The notes under the pieces are model-generated. The model ran no database searches. It was not told the origin of the DNA and worked only from the letters and a program-made list of their open reading frames with translations. The position numbers and the translations under genes are program-made. A stretch of DNA of 64,000 nt. Source: Onchocerca volvulus (Eukaryota; Nematoda; Chromadorea; Rhabditida; Onchocercidae). The stretch lies in the NCBI GenBank assembly GCA_000499405.2, contig HG738138.1, positions 11,148,708-11,212,707 of the forward strand, given 5' to 3'. Shown here in pieces: positions 52,205 through 64,000 of this stretch (position 1 is its first letter; each line of letters begins with the position of its first letter).

Positions 52205-52675
52205 TCCTTCCGGTGCTTCTCCTTCTTCCCTGATCTACGACTCGTTACCTTATCATTAGTAGACTTCACTTTGTTTACCTGTTGATCGCAACTTTTGGCG
52301 GCAAACATGTTTATCGTTTTGACGGTTCATTTAAAAAACTATCATCGCGTTTCTTGACCTCAAACTTGGATAAATGAGCCATCTTTCGGAATTTTCCAAC
52401 AGTAAGAGATGGTAGGAAAAAAATTGGAACCTCAACGAAGCATATAGCTGCTGATAGCAAGGATGAATGAAGAGGGAGGTTATAAGTTTTGGACTGAATT
52501 AGAGGAATTGAAGAAATACAAGAGGAGAAGAGAAAAGATGAAGAAAAGAATATTTTCGAAAATCGTATGGAAGTCAGGATGATGGTGGATAGGTATGATT
52601 AGAAGGTAGAGGAGACAGAAGGTCACTCTTGCAAGAGCAGCGATATACTTCGGCTGTTCTAAATGTTAATCATTG

Positions 52676-52835
52676 CGGAATTGATAAACGGTACTGACGT
52701 GTACTGGTGATAATGATGGTGATCGTAATGATGGTGGTGGTGATAGTGGTAGTGATGATAACAGTGATGATAACGATGATGGTAGTAATGATAGTGATTG
52801 TGTAGTAATGATGGCAGTGATAACAGTGAGATGGT
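52676..52835. repeat. GAT/GGT-rich degenerate repeat
   Basis: Starts with a diverged copy of the 60-bp unit (TTGATAAACGGTACTGACGT) and continues as trinucleotide-like TGATGG/TAATGA repeats. The - strand open frame here is low complexity. Confidence 0.6.
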
Positions 52836-55800
52836 GAAACAGAAGTAGCAAACCTATCGGAATGCTATAACGTGCTAATGGTGAATCAATCAGCTATCCG
52901 ATTTGTTCAACCAATGCTTACAAAGAAATCATATCATCCCGCATGATATCACTACCAAATCAATCGACCACAGAATGAGAATCAAAGCATTCATTTGTTG
53001 TCCATTTCACTTAATTTGATGGTCATCGGTAAAGTGATAATGTCTCAATGTCGCATACTGGCCGCAATTCAAATGATAACTAGTTTATTACGAGTTTCAG
53101 TACAATGATCGGTAATCGATAAAGTCGAATGAATGCTTCTTACTGTAATATTGAAGTTGTCTAGAAGAACTATCAAAGAGTTAGATAAATTATGGAAGTA
53201 AATTAATGAATCTATTTGAATCATATATTGTAAAGAAGCTCCAATAAAAGCCTAATCTATCATTGCATTCTGACTAACATGTCAGAACATTTCAATAATT
53301 TCAAACTAATTGAAATCATACTAATTATGATCGAAGAAGATCGGATCAGAACATTTGTACAATCGGACATTTTAGCTTACTTAAAAATGTTAAAAAATGC
53401 TACAATATCATTTAGAAAAAGTTGAAAAAAAGAAAAAAACGGAAACAGAGGAAGCAAAGTATTATTAATACAAAAAACCCAAAATTCAAAAAAATGAAAA
53501 AGAAAGTAGATTTATTGTTAGCTTTAAAAAAAACAAAAAACAAAAGGAAATCTCCATGACAATACAAACTAGAGGAAGAAAAGTTAATGAATCTAAAATT
53601 GTAAACAATGCAAATCTTTTCATCATAAAATATTGAAAAGACCAGTTTTTTAATAAATTTAATCGAACAAATGATTTCAAAAAATGATTAAAAAAGAGAA
53701 ATGGTATAAAAAAAAAAAAATTTTTTTTTCGAACGAAAATAAAGTGAGGAAAAAAAATTGAGCAAAGAACGTTCAAACACATTTCATCCATTTTTTTATT
53801 TTCTCATTTGAGTGTGAATAAATTTACCGATCTCTTTTGAATTTTTGTTGAAAAAGCGTTTTTTTAAAATGTTTCTTTCTTTCCCTCCCTTCCTTAAAAT
53901 CCAACAATATTTAAAACAAAAAGGAAAAAAATTATGATTTTTTTTTTTTGACATTTTCTTACAGTATCATCTTTTTTTTTTTCTTTTTGAATAAAAAAGA
54001 AAAAAAGAGCGAAAATATTGTGAGATAACGGTAAGGATATATATATAAAAAAAAAAATACAAAATAGTTTAAAATATTATTGAATTTTAATGTCGGTTTT
54101 TTTTTTTTTTTTTAAAGTTAAAAGATTCGCTGTATAATAACATTGATAAAATTGATTTCAAATTATTCACAGTTTGACAATGGGAAAATAGAAAATATTG
54201 GAAAAATTAAAAAGGATCGTGCCGCCAATGCTTGAAAGAAAGAAATTTAATACAAATGGGCAATTAATTCAAATTCTAGCAAGAAAAAAAAATTATCTTT
54301 CAAATCCTAAACTTGATAGAATTAAATCATATGACCTAAAATGGAAACAAGGATGACAATTGACAAATCGAATTTCATCAATTAAATTCACAATATTTAA
54401 ATTACTGTATGCTTTCTAAGTTGAACAATTATACTTCTAAATTCATTTAGTTGTTTTAGAGGGGGAAAAAAAAAAACAGGACAAATGAAGCTTCTCGCAT
54501 AGTTGCAAACGGATCAGCAAATATCTAAATTTGTTTCTCAAATTTGCCAAAATCAAGCGATATATGACGTCAATAATTTGAAGGATGCAGCTGTTGATAC
54601 AATCAAAAATGGAAATTTAGTTTAAACCAAGAAATTTTGTAAATTTTTGATAATAAAAGAATATAGATAAGTGGAAGATGAGAAAGATGACGAATTAAGC
54701 GATTGGTTATGAGACAACACTTAGTTTAAATTCATTTATGAGATATTCTCATGACGTAATTTGTCATGCTATTTTATACTTTTCCCCCGACTGATCTTTT
54801 TCCAAGGCTTCTATCCTTTAGCTCATTTCTCTGTCGATTCTAGGCACTTTTTTCCGACCCTAACCATAATATATGCTAAATTCTTTAGGAACTATTATAC
54901 TATTTGATCTTAAAATAACAGTATTCAAACAACGATTAAAACAGAATTTCTATTCACAAACAAATCACTGAAATTAGACAAATATACATGAACAATGTTT
55001 ATACAGTTGTATCATCATCGTTTATAGTAAATTCATTGCCTAATTCAATATGGAACAATTTCATAGTGCTTAACTTATCAAAATATCAGAAGCAACGGAT
55101 AAATGTTATGGTGTCTATCAAATTTTCATACAAATTTATTCGAAAATTTAATCAAAAATTTTCATCAACATTGTTGCAATACACATTCGAGTTTTATATG
55201 AAATCAATCTGAGTGGTCATTTGTTAGATTTTTCAGATTTGAATTTTTGTACTTGAATATTTGAAATTTTTGGATAATAATTTGCTTATTCTTCAGAAAT
55301 GGATGCATCAGCACATCAAGTTAAAACTCTGAATCGCCGCTGTCATATAATTCGAAATTTAATACCAAAATTACTATAATTAGAGCGATTTATCATCCCA
55401 ATTTCCGAAATCTGCCAATTAGTATTATTCATCATTATTATAAGATAATTTTTCTCTTAAAATGAAGTATGAATTTCGCTATTTTAATTATTTCTGGTAG
55501 GTCTTCGAAGTTTTTCCTAAAAAAAAACTTGAGTAATTATTAGCACATTCTATAACTATTACATGAAACATATCCTAAAAAGAACAATGCATCGCATAAA
55601 TTAAAATGAATTATCAAATATTCATTACATTAAAAAAAAAGAAAAAAAGAAAAACGGAAATTACGACAAAAAAGGAAGGAAGAGCTTGAATTATTAGATC
55701 AGTTGCTGATAAAATCATCTGAAAATGGAAAAGCAAGAAAAAAAAAAGAAGTGTGAGAAAGTATCATGGTAAAAAGTGCAGTGACGAATGAGCCTTTTTC

Positions 55801-57555
55801 TCTTTTCCGGAAAGCTACGTATCAGTAATGAATACACAGTCCTTAATTTTCTAAATTTAAGTAAAAAAGAGAAAAATTAAATATAATAAATTAGTTCAAA
55901 TCAATCACTTCTAATTATTTTGGATATTCTAAAGCTTGATCTGAAATTTAAGATTTTGAGAGTTTCTTTCACAAGATGAAGATAATGTGACGTGAAGTTT
56001 TTGAGGCTCTTAGCATCTTTAAATCTTGAATATCAAGTTGTTCAGTTATGCGGTGGTATTAGGCACTGGGATCTTTTCATTTTCTTACTTCAAAAGTCGC
56101 TTATCGCTAATTTATTTACATAAACTGATGACAGTACATTTACCGTTTTCGAATCGACAAATGATATGAATCACACATAACATAGAGGACAGTTTTGAAA
56201 AATTCCTTTCGAGAGATTTTAAATTACATAAGAGGGTGAAATTCTAAACAAGAAAAAAGGAAAATAGAAATTGCAATTTGAAATTAACGATATTTCTTGA
56301 GAAAAATTAACGCATCTCTAAGAAATAAACAATTAAGTTCTAAATTTCCAAATTTTTATTTTTCCTTCTGCTAAACCCTAAAATACATTCCTTTTCTTCT
56401 CAGCAAAATGATTCTGCAATATTTCTAAACGTTATCTATTAATAGACAAACAAGTAAAAAGGATCAATCTGATTCATTATCATTGATTAGTTTTTACCAG
56501 TCATAAAACTTTTGATGAGAAATACAAAAAGAATACAATTTTGAAAATTTAAATCCAATTTAATGATAAAATTTTTGTCAAATATGTTATGCGGTAGCAT
56601 AAATGAAAAGCGATAAAAGTTTAGTTACCTTTGCATTTCCACCTTTTTAAATAAATGCCAGTACTAGCTTCTCTATTTTACATACTTTTGAATATTCACG
56701 TCATCTAATCGAGAATTCTGTTGAGATCAAAAAAATCAAATATAAATGAAAAGCGATTAGTTTGATGATGATAAGGAATAGAAAATTAAAGAACGAAAAG
56801 AATCTTCAACTTTAAAGCATCATAATTTTCTATTTGAAACTAAACAAAAATACAAAACCGATCATCGGCTGGTTGGTTTTGATATTTGTGATTGCTGATA
56901 AATGACAATAAATGACGATGAGGGAGAGAAAAGGGGAAAAAGGAGAAAGAAGGGGTGGTGGCATAGAGAGTTGGGTTGGGATGAACAATCATCTATTATA
57001 AGAACGACTTTCAAGGTGACCTTGATGTCACCCTCCCCCTTCTCATTTTCAACATTCCCTCCGTCGTATTTTCGCATCTTTATCGCATTTTCTATCGTGT
57101 CTTTTACGTGAATTTTTAAAATTAATCAGAAAATTGAAATGAATTTTGGGCCGTAAAAAAAAAAGATACAAATTTTTATAAAAAGAACGAACGGACGTTA
57201 AAATGTTGCTGGCGTTCTTCCGGGTGGCATTTGTTAGCTTTGTGGAAGAAGTAGGAGGTTGGTGGTGCACTTCGGCGGCTTCAATTCTCGATTCTCGTAA
57301 ATTTGTTTGGTGGTTGATGATGATGATTGGACTTGTGTTGGTTGTGCGCTCCGCCAGTCTCCGATGAAATGTCAACATACAATAACTCTGCGCTAAAACG
57401 CGCCTGCCCCTCGACCCTCAACCAATAAATGCAAATATTTTAAACCATATCGATATATATTTGAAGTTCCAGACAACTTAAATGATAGTCCATCAAAATT
57501 TCACATCCAAAACTTGTCGTCAATTTAAACATCATTCTCCAATTATTAATATCAC

Positions 57556-57630
57556 CAAAAAAAAAAAAAAAAAAAAAAAAAAAACCCCAGATTTAAAAAC
57601 CCCCAAAAAAAAAAAAAAAAAAAAAAAAAA
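57556..57630. repeat. Twin poly-A tracts separated by C runs
   Basis: Two runs of about 27-28 A each, separated by a short segment bounded by CCCC and CCCCC. This could be a replication-slippage product or a remnant of a retroposed tail. Confidence 0.6.
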
Positions 57631-60600
57631 GAAAAAAGAAAAATAGCTACTTTTTTGTTCCTCACGTTTCCTAGGTGGCAATTCTGATGACTGAAATTTT
57701 GAGGAACTGAAAAGAAAGACGAAAGAAGGAAACGATATTTATAAACTTTATTTTACAATTATTTTAATCGAATTTTAATTTCTCAATTATTTATGGCAAA
57801 TAATTGAAAAAAGGTTCCTTTTTCTTTTTCTTAAATATAAATCCAACATTTGGCATTATTTTCATCTCAAATTAAAAAATGGGTAAAAAAAAATTCAAAA
57901 ATATTACAACATCGAAGACAACACAGCATTTTCTACCTCATTTCAACCCCGCGCGTCAAATGGGGAAAAAAGTGGAGCGGAAAAGTGCATCAGAAAAAAA
58001 AAATCCGTGTAAGTGAAATTGAAGAAAAATGTTTAATTATCCTTCCTTCTTTCTTTTTTTTTTTTCTTTTTTCTTTAAACCAGAACCTGAATTTCTTAAT
58101 TATCAAGTACCCGGAATTTTCTTCTTTTTTCTCTTTTTTTCTTAAATAGTGATGATCGCCTTTTTTAAACCATTTTAGCGTTGGTCAAAAAGGAAAGAAT
58201 TAAAATTTGAGAGAGGACAAGGGAAGGGTAAAGGAAAGGTGGGAGATAGAAGATGATAGTAAAATTAAATTATTCTTAAAAAAAACAAGTAGACTTGTTG
58301 AAAAAACTTGAACCAAATGGTTGTCACAGTAGTTTATCCCGTAAAAAATTATCTAACGCAACCAACCTTCTCAAATGTCTTCTTTTTTCTTTTACAAAAT
58401 TTTCAAATTATCTTCGCCTGTTTAGCCAATTTTTTCCTTTTTTTTCTCTCTTTCTCTCTCTTCCTATCTTTTCACTGTTGAAAAATTGTTGAAAAGAGGC
58501 AAAAAAGAAAGGAAGAATTATTTATCACTCGATACTAATGTTAGGAGGAAAACAGACGGAAGAGAAATAGAAGTTAACGAATTCAACAAAATTTTCTGTT
58601 ATCCTAAACAAAGTGGAATTGGCCAGTGACTGGAATATTTGTTGATATTTGGGACCAACTATGATAAAAAAAAAAAAAGAAAAAAATTTTTTTTAAAAAA
58701 GTAAATAATATTGCTTTCCACCTCTTCCTCCAGATATATTTTTCTTCCCTTCAAATGGTTTTTATAAAAATTTTGCTTCAATTAAAATAAACTAATAATT
58801 GGTCATTTAAAAAAAAAAAAGCCTTTCTCGTGGCACAAAAGACGGCCAAACATTCTGGAAGTGTCATTTTTTTTTTTTTTTTTTTGGACCAAACTATTCA
58901 TTGAATTAAAAGTATACAAATTCATGTGAAGATTATCATAAAAAATTATCATAATGCATTAAATGAATTACGATAATTAGCATTGAAATTTTGAATTGAT
59001 TTCGAAGCCATTTATCTGAATATCTGATATGTCCAATTTTTCAATAAACTTATTAAATTCAAATTCCAACTATGTTCTTAATTTAAAAGACAAATATTCC
59101 GCTTATTAATATTATATATAGTTTTACTGTCTTTATTTATATAAATTCTTATCAACCCTTTTCCCCTTCTTCTATCTTTGATGTTATCAGTACGTCGACA
59201 TTTACATACATTCAAGAAATAATCCTAGAACTGGAACTCATTTTATCATTTCCCTATTAATATCTTTGCCTGATATATCCTTCCGTTATCAATTTTCTCC
59301 ACTTTAATCTTTTTCGTCATCATTGCCTTCGACTTTCCATTCTCGTTTCTAAATTTTAGCATTTTCGCCATAACGATCTCGAATTAATAAACCAGCTTAT
59401 TATTTAAAGCAGTTCTTCTATCTTTGATATCTTTTCAGTCTTTGTAACAGCAAAATAACACCATCTCGTATGACAAGTAATTTAGTAATGCAATAAAAAT
59501 TCAAGTCTTTTTACGACATTTACGCCTCATTACGCATATCATCTAGTACGCAACGTGCCTGAAAGTATAACCTCGATTTACTGCACGCAAATCTTTTAAT
59601 TTTTCACTACATTAAATTTGCCAAAATGATACTGCAAACTATCGTTCAAACTTATGAGGAAGAAAATTTCATCGATAATTGGAAATGATTATGAATCAGT
59701 TGCATGTATTTGAATGCTTAATGAGCCTGAATTAAAATCTCGCAACAACTGACTTAATTGAACATTGCTAGAGAATGTTTGAAATGCATATAAACAGATA
59801 TGATGAAGACTTTGAATAACAATTATCCTGGACAGCTAAGCAGTCTCTAAATATTATAGCTAGTTTGAAATTACAAATCAAATTCAATGAAACAGATACG
59901 AAATATTTCCAAAAATTTCAAGTTGAAGTAATTAAAATCTGATTAAATGCTCCCCTAAAGAAACATGAATTAAAAAAAAAAAAAAAAAAATTACCTTGGA
60001 AGTAATTTCAAAGCAAAAAAAAAAAGTTTTTACAACAATCATTGAGCCAAATGATCAAATGTTGGCATAAAATAATTACTTTCAAAAAATGATCATTTTT
60101 TTTTTAGCAAGCTGTACAATGAAAAAGAAAAATGTTCGTAAAGTATTTGCATTATTGTTTTACTTGAAATGAATGCTATCGATTTCGCTGAGATTAATTT
60201 ATTTAAAATCGGCATGATTAGTTTCATTAAACTGTACTTAACTGTAAAATTTAATAAAACTAATTCTGCCATTTTCAATCACCAATTTGAATTTAAGCAG
60301 TAAATTATTGAGCATTTTTTTCAGGTAAAATTATAAAACTGAACGAAAGACTAATTTTTCAGTTGCCTGAGAAAATCTTATATTCAATTCGATAGCTTTA
60401 AACGAAATTTAAAATTTCGATTAAATCAGCTTGATTAATCTTACGCAATATAAAAATCAAATCGAGATATTCGTCAGATAAACTTCCATGGATTCAAGGA
60501 TAATAAGAGAGTATCATACGTCAGTCATTTTTGAATATTTGTGAAGAGAAATGGAAAAATTATATTTAAAAATAAAATATTCTTTTGCATGCTAATAATA

Positions 60601-60872
60601 CAGCAATCCTTTTCGCAGAGAGGGAATGAGTTGGCTGGAAATAAAATAAAATAAATGGATGGAAGATGAAATGGAGCCCGTAAGCTGCCGTCGGGAGTGA
60701 TAAAGGATGACAATGACGTATCGGGCTTGGTGACAGCTAAGCAGCTCAGAATTTAGAAGGAAATGGACTAAACTACAGTTGAACTTTTTGCCTTAATGCA
60801 TCAAATTAAGCATAAAATGAGCCAGACAGATGTACTGAGAAATTTGAAAGCACAAAGATATCGTGCATATAT

Positions 60873-60902
60873 GATTTGATATGATATGATATGATATGAT
60901 AA
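60873..60902. repeat. (GATAT)n microsatellite
   Basis: About five copies of the pentamer GATAT in a row. Confidence 0.8.
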
Positions 60903-61032
60903 TTAGCAATAGATAACGACTACAATGTTCGATTTATAGCGTATAAAATTCATTAATTGTCCACTCTCTACGAGTACGAGACTTATCATTCATTCATCCC
61001 GTTTCAATCTTACTCTCGTCTATACGCCATTT

Positions 61033-61100
61033 TTCCCGTCCCTCGCCTCTCGATACATTTTCTCATCCCGTCCTTGGCCCGTTGATACATACCCTCATCG
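61033..61100. repeat. C-rich imperfect tandem duplication
   Basis: Two adjacent units of about 33 bp, each with CCCGTCC, a CG-rich middle, GATACAT and CTCATC. Unusually C-rich against the AT-rich background. Confidence 0.5.
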
Positions 61101-61379
61101 CTCTTATCCCTCGTTTCACACAATCGATGACAACAATCGCTATAAGGACAATTTCATCTGATACTGCAACCTGTTACAATTCCCAATATTATCCCGGGGG
61201 ACAGAAACAGAGGAAATAACAAATGGAGGAAGAAGAGGATGGACTGAATAGAGATTTTAAAGATGAAATGTGGAATTTAGGTTCATTAACTGCACTGTAG
61301 CTCTATACCATCCCATCAAACACTGAAGCTTTGGCTGATTTTTATTGTACATAGTGCTGCTTCTGCTGTTGCTGCTTCT

Positions 61380-61401
61380 GATGATGATGATTGATGATGA
61401 T

Positions 61402-61438
<37 letters not shown>

Positions 61439-61462
61439 AGTGATGATGATAGTGATGATGAC
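61380..61462. repeat. (GAT)n microsatellite
   Basis: A nearly pure GAT/ATG trinucleotide run with a few interruptions, preceded by a short CTG/CTT run (61359-61379). Further GATGAT clusters continue to about 61585. Confidence 0.85.
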
Positions 61463-62448
61463 GAGTAAATCATTATTATTATCATCATGGTGACCGTGAG
61501 CACATGGTGTGAATAATAATGATGATGACTAACGCTGATAATTGATGCTTATGATGAATCGATCATGATGATGATGATGGTAATAACAAGGACACACAAT
61601 GATAATAATGATAATTCCGATTAATATGAATATATTAGTGTAGCATTTGTGAAACAGTTTGCAAATCCCTGCCATAAATATCGAATGAATAATTAATTAT
61701 TGAGAAATGAGGAAAATGTCTCATTAAATTTAATAATGTAGAAAACACGACAGTAATAAGTATAAAATATCTGAGAAATTTCAAAAATATATAGAGATAA
61801 GAAAGTTAAATATAGAAGTCCACGTATATCATGACAGTTGAGAAGATAATCTTTTAGATATTACCATATCAGGAAATAATCAAAAATGAAGAAAAGGAAC
61901 ATACATGCATGAGATTCCTTGTTAAACTACCACTGATCAACATCACCGATAACGCGTACTGATTCCTAACATTCAACTGCCAATTCTGATCGCTCAGAGA
62001 GAGTGAATTGTTGAATCTGATAATGGTCACACCCACAGCACCACAGATCTACTACTACTAGTGTTATTTACTACATTTTGTAGTTTTACAAAGATCCCAT
62101 TAGGATACTCAAGTATCACGTCATAGGATTTGAGAATCACAATACTGACAACTTACGATATCGCAGCGATCAAACAACCGGCAATTTTGAAAATACAACT
62201 TAAGGTAACTAGAGCAAACATCATTTATTCTTATTTATCACGTAATCTTTTCAGTCTACAATCCTGAAAATTTCTTATTTTCAACAGTTGTCATCCATAT
62301 CAACAATTCAGTAATCATCTGTATGATGAAATAAAAATGACATTTTGATAATTAGGAGTAAAATTTAACCTAACTGATTTCTATTCTCCAAAATTCTGCA
62401 AATGAATAATCTAGAAAAGATTGGAAAGCTAGCTACGAGATGAATCCT

Positions 62449-63823
62449 TCATACTGATCTTCGATTTTTCCATAAAATGAGAGATAACTCAAGTAGCATA
62501 ACAGCAACAACAAAATTACGAATAATTCTGAAGAATGGTGCAATTATCAAATGACCGGCGTGAACCACATTTCCTCCTTTTCGCCTCAATAACCTCATAA
62601 ATCGATACTTGTCATACATCAAATAATACCTGTTTTTCAAATTTTCGCGTATTATATCGACAAATATGCAATTTGAATGGGATGAAGCTTCCGGAAATAT
62701 GTCCGTGGACGAACATCAATATTTATAGCTATCACATCGTAATCCAATTCAATCAATATGGAAAAAGGAAAAAAAAAAAAAGAGAATTGCATAGTACTGC
62801 ATACTATTATCGCTTCGGTTTATATAGAAGGATTATATGTGATGAATTATTGATGAACGAATACCAATTTATAATTCAGTAAATCGATTCAAGAATCTGC
62901 GACAATTATCTTCCTTCTCTTGTTATATCCATCCTGACGCTACAGTACTATCAGCTTACTAATATCATCCTTAATTTCATTATTAGGTAATTAGCACTAC
63001 TTGAATCATATCAAGAATAAAAAAAAATTGCAATACTAAGACGATGATCAGGTAATCGAAAAAATTTCTCATATGATTATCATTTAACAAAGATGGCGAA
63101 TGTTAAGTTTTCCACTTTTTATATATGTATATATGTTTATTTGTCTAATCATATCTACATATACATATTGATAAATTACTGGGCAAGTAAACATCTGTAC
63201 TTGTATTTATTTGTTTATTATATATAAATGATATTTGTTTATCTTGAGATACCGGGATGACAGCCTTATAGTCCGGAAAAGTTTCATCTATCAATTTTGA
63301 TATTAGAATATACTCACCCCTTTCGTAAAAAAGCAGAGAGCTTAGTGTTAGAAGCTGGGGCAATATAATATAAAAGATTGCGAGAGTATTCATCAAATTT
63401 GGAATTCTGTGGAATAATTTAGTATTAAACCAGGAGGAGATACTGAGGAGAAGTATTTAGATGAAATGAATAAAGCTGAAATATGAATAAAATTAGAATA
63501 GATTTATTGGCTTATTATATACCCATTAATAAATTACTAGATAAGCAACATATTCACTTGTCTATCATACATCTATATAAATTAATTATTGGAAATAAAT
63601 AATATTTGATTCATTATCATATATATTAATAAATTACTGGACAAATAAACATTTGTGCTTCTGTTTATTTGTTTATCATACTGCAATTTAGAACGTCAAG
63701 TTTTTAGCGACTTATTTTTAGATTTTGAGACTGCTGTTAAAAAGCAGGATACTGATGATGTTTCTTGTAAAGATTTTCTAGGCTCTAGATACATGGTAGG
63801 AATGCAGTTCACTAGGACTGAAT
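62449..63823 (-). CDS. Unidentified gene, 3' part (continues beyond right edge)
   Basis: Three - strand exons fit by phase: 63823-63753, 63406-63318 and 62629-62449, ending in TGA. The spliced peptide runs SVLVNCIPTMYLEPRKSLQE, then NSKFDEYSRNLLYYIAPASN, TKLSAFLRKG, YYLMYDKYRFMRLLRRKGGN and a C-terminal hydrophobic stretch (FVVAVMLLELSLILW) followed by KNRRSV. The acceptors (TTCCACAG, AAAAACAG, TTATACAG) are good and the donor of the middle exon is strong (GG|GTGAGT). The C-terminal 15-residue hydrophobic run with basic residues after it suggests a membrane anchor. I do not recognise the family. The 5' exons would lie past position 64000. The donor of the first exon is uncertain (63753 or slightly further). 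Confidence 0.42.
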
Positions 63824-64000
63824 CTGTATAAATAAATTACTAACAAACAAACAATATTTACTCGTTTATCATTTATATCCTAATAAATTACTGGATAAAT
63901 AGACAGTACTTATTCGTTTATTACACAAATATCAGTAAATTATTGGACAAATAAACATTTGTACTTAATATTTACTTATATATATATATAAAATATTTGG
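63126..64000. repeat. Degenerate ~60-bp repeat family with inverted arms
   Basis: The unit (ATTAATAAATTACTGGACAA, then ATAAACA..TGTTTAT) recurs at about 63165, 63518, 63625, 63886 and 63940 with varying divergence. The best copy contains ACAAATAAACA (63641-63651) and its exact reverse complement (63662-63672) around a 10-nt loop. Copies lie between and around the exons of the unidentified gene, so they are intronic or upstream. Confidence 0.65.

Larger units (their letters stand above)
52900..62448. other. Long AT-rich region, mostly featureless
   Basis: No exon chain was found over about 9.5 kb. It holds many A/T homopolymers, a higher-GC island at about 56880-57420, twin poly-A tracts at 57556-57630, a C-rich imperfect duplication at about 61033-61100, and microsatellites at 60873-60902 and 61380-61462. 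Open frames at 53486-53791, 57850-58149 and 60093-60278 are low complexity and have no splice context. Confidence 0.45.

Overview
The window is AT-rich nuclear DNA from a nematode, most likely a filarial or other spirurid worm. The genes are split into many short exons with GT..AG introns that end in the nematode-type TTTCAG acceptor. Homopolymer T/A runs are abundant, and the encoded proteins are conserved animal membrane-traffic, lipid and calcium genes. No bacterial-style operon, CRISPR array, rRNA, recognisable tRNA or intact transposon was seen. Species assignment is an inference from style and cannot be settled here.

Four conserved protein genes could be rebuilt exon by exon with closed reading phases. 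(1) A plasma-membrane Ca2+-ATPase (PMCA), + strand, 9601-19362, 24 exons, 1149 aa, with possible alternative 3' exons at 20271-20386 and 21347-21421. (2) VPS11, the RING-bearing core subunit of the HOPS/CORVET tethering complexes, - strand, 28504-21875, 23 exons, about 1048 aa, with an unusual C-terminal tail carrying three NPF motifs. (3) Ethanolamine-phosphate cytidylyltransferase (PCYT2), + strand, 33478-36867, 10 exons, 394 aa. (4) An RNF38/RNF44-type RING-H2 E3 ligase, - strand, 49195-44359, 8 exons, 509 aa. PMCA and VPS11 are convergent, as are PCYT2 and the RING gene.

PCYT2 sits between two nearly identical direct repeats of about 1.48 kb (30414-31891 and 38076-39557). Their left flanks are homologous but much more diverged, and both cores carry the same 16-bp word near their ends. 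The right part (about 50-64 kb) is mostly non-coding: an (AT)n tract with a perfect hairpin, a 60-bp-period repeat inside a possible first exon with a TATA box, (GAT)n and (GATAT)n microsatellites, and a degenerate repeat family at the right edge. Within 62449-63823 three phase-compatible - strand exons suggest the 3' end of an unidentified gene that continues beyond the window.

The first 9.6 kb are AT-rich with no convincing gene; one short signal-peptide-like exon at 3596 is noted. The four main genes act in separate processes (Ca2+ export, endolysosomal tethering, phosphatidylethanolamine synthesis, ubiquitination), and nothing in the layout shows them working as one unit.
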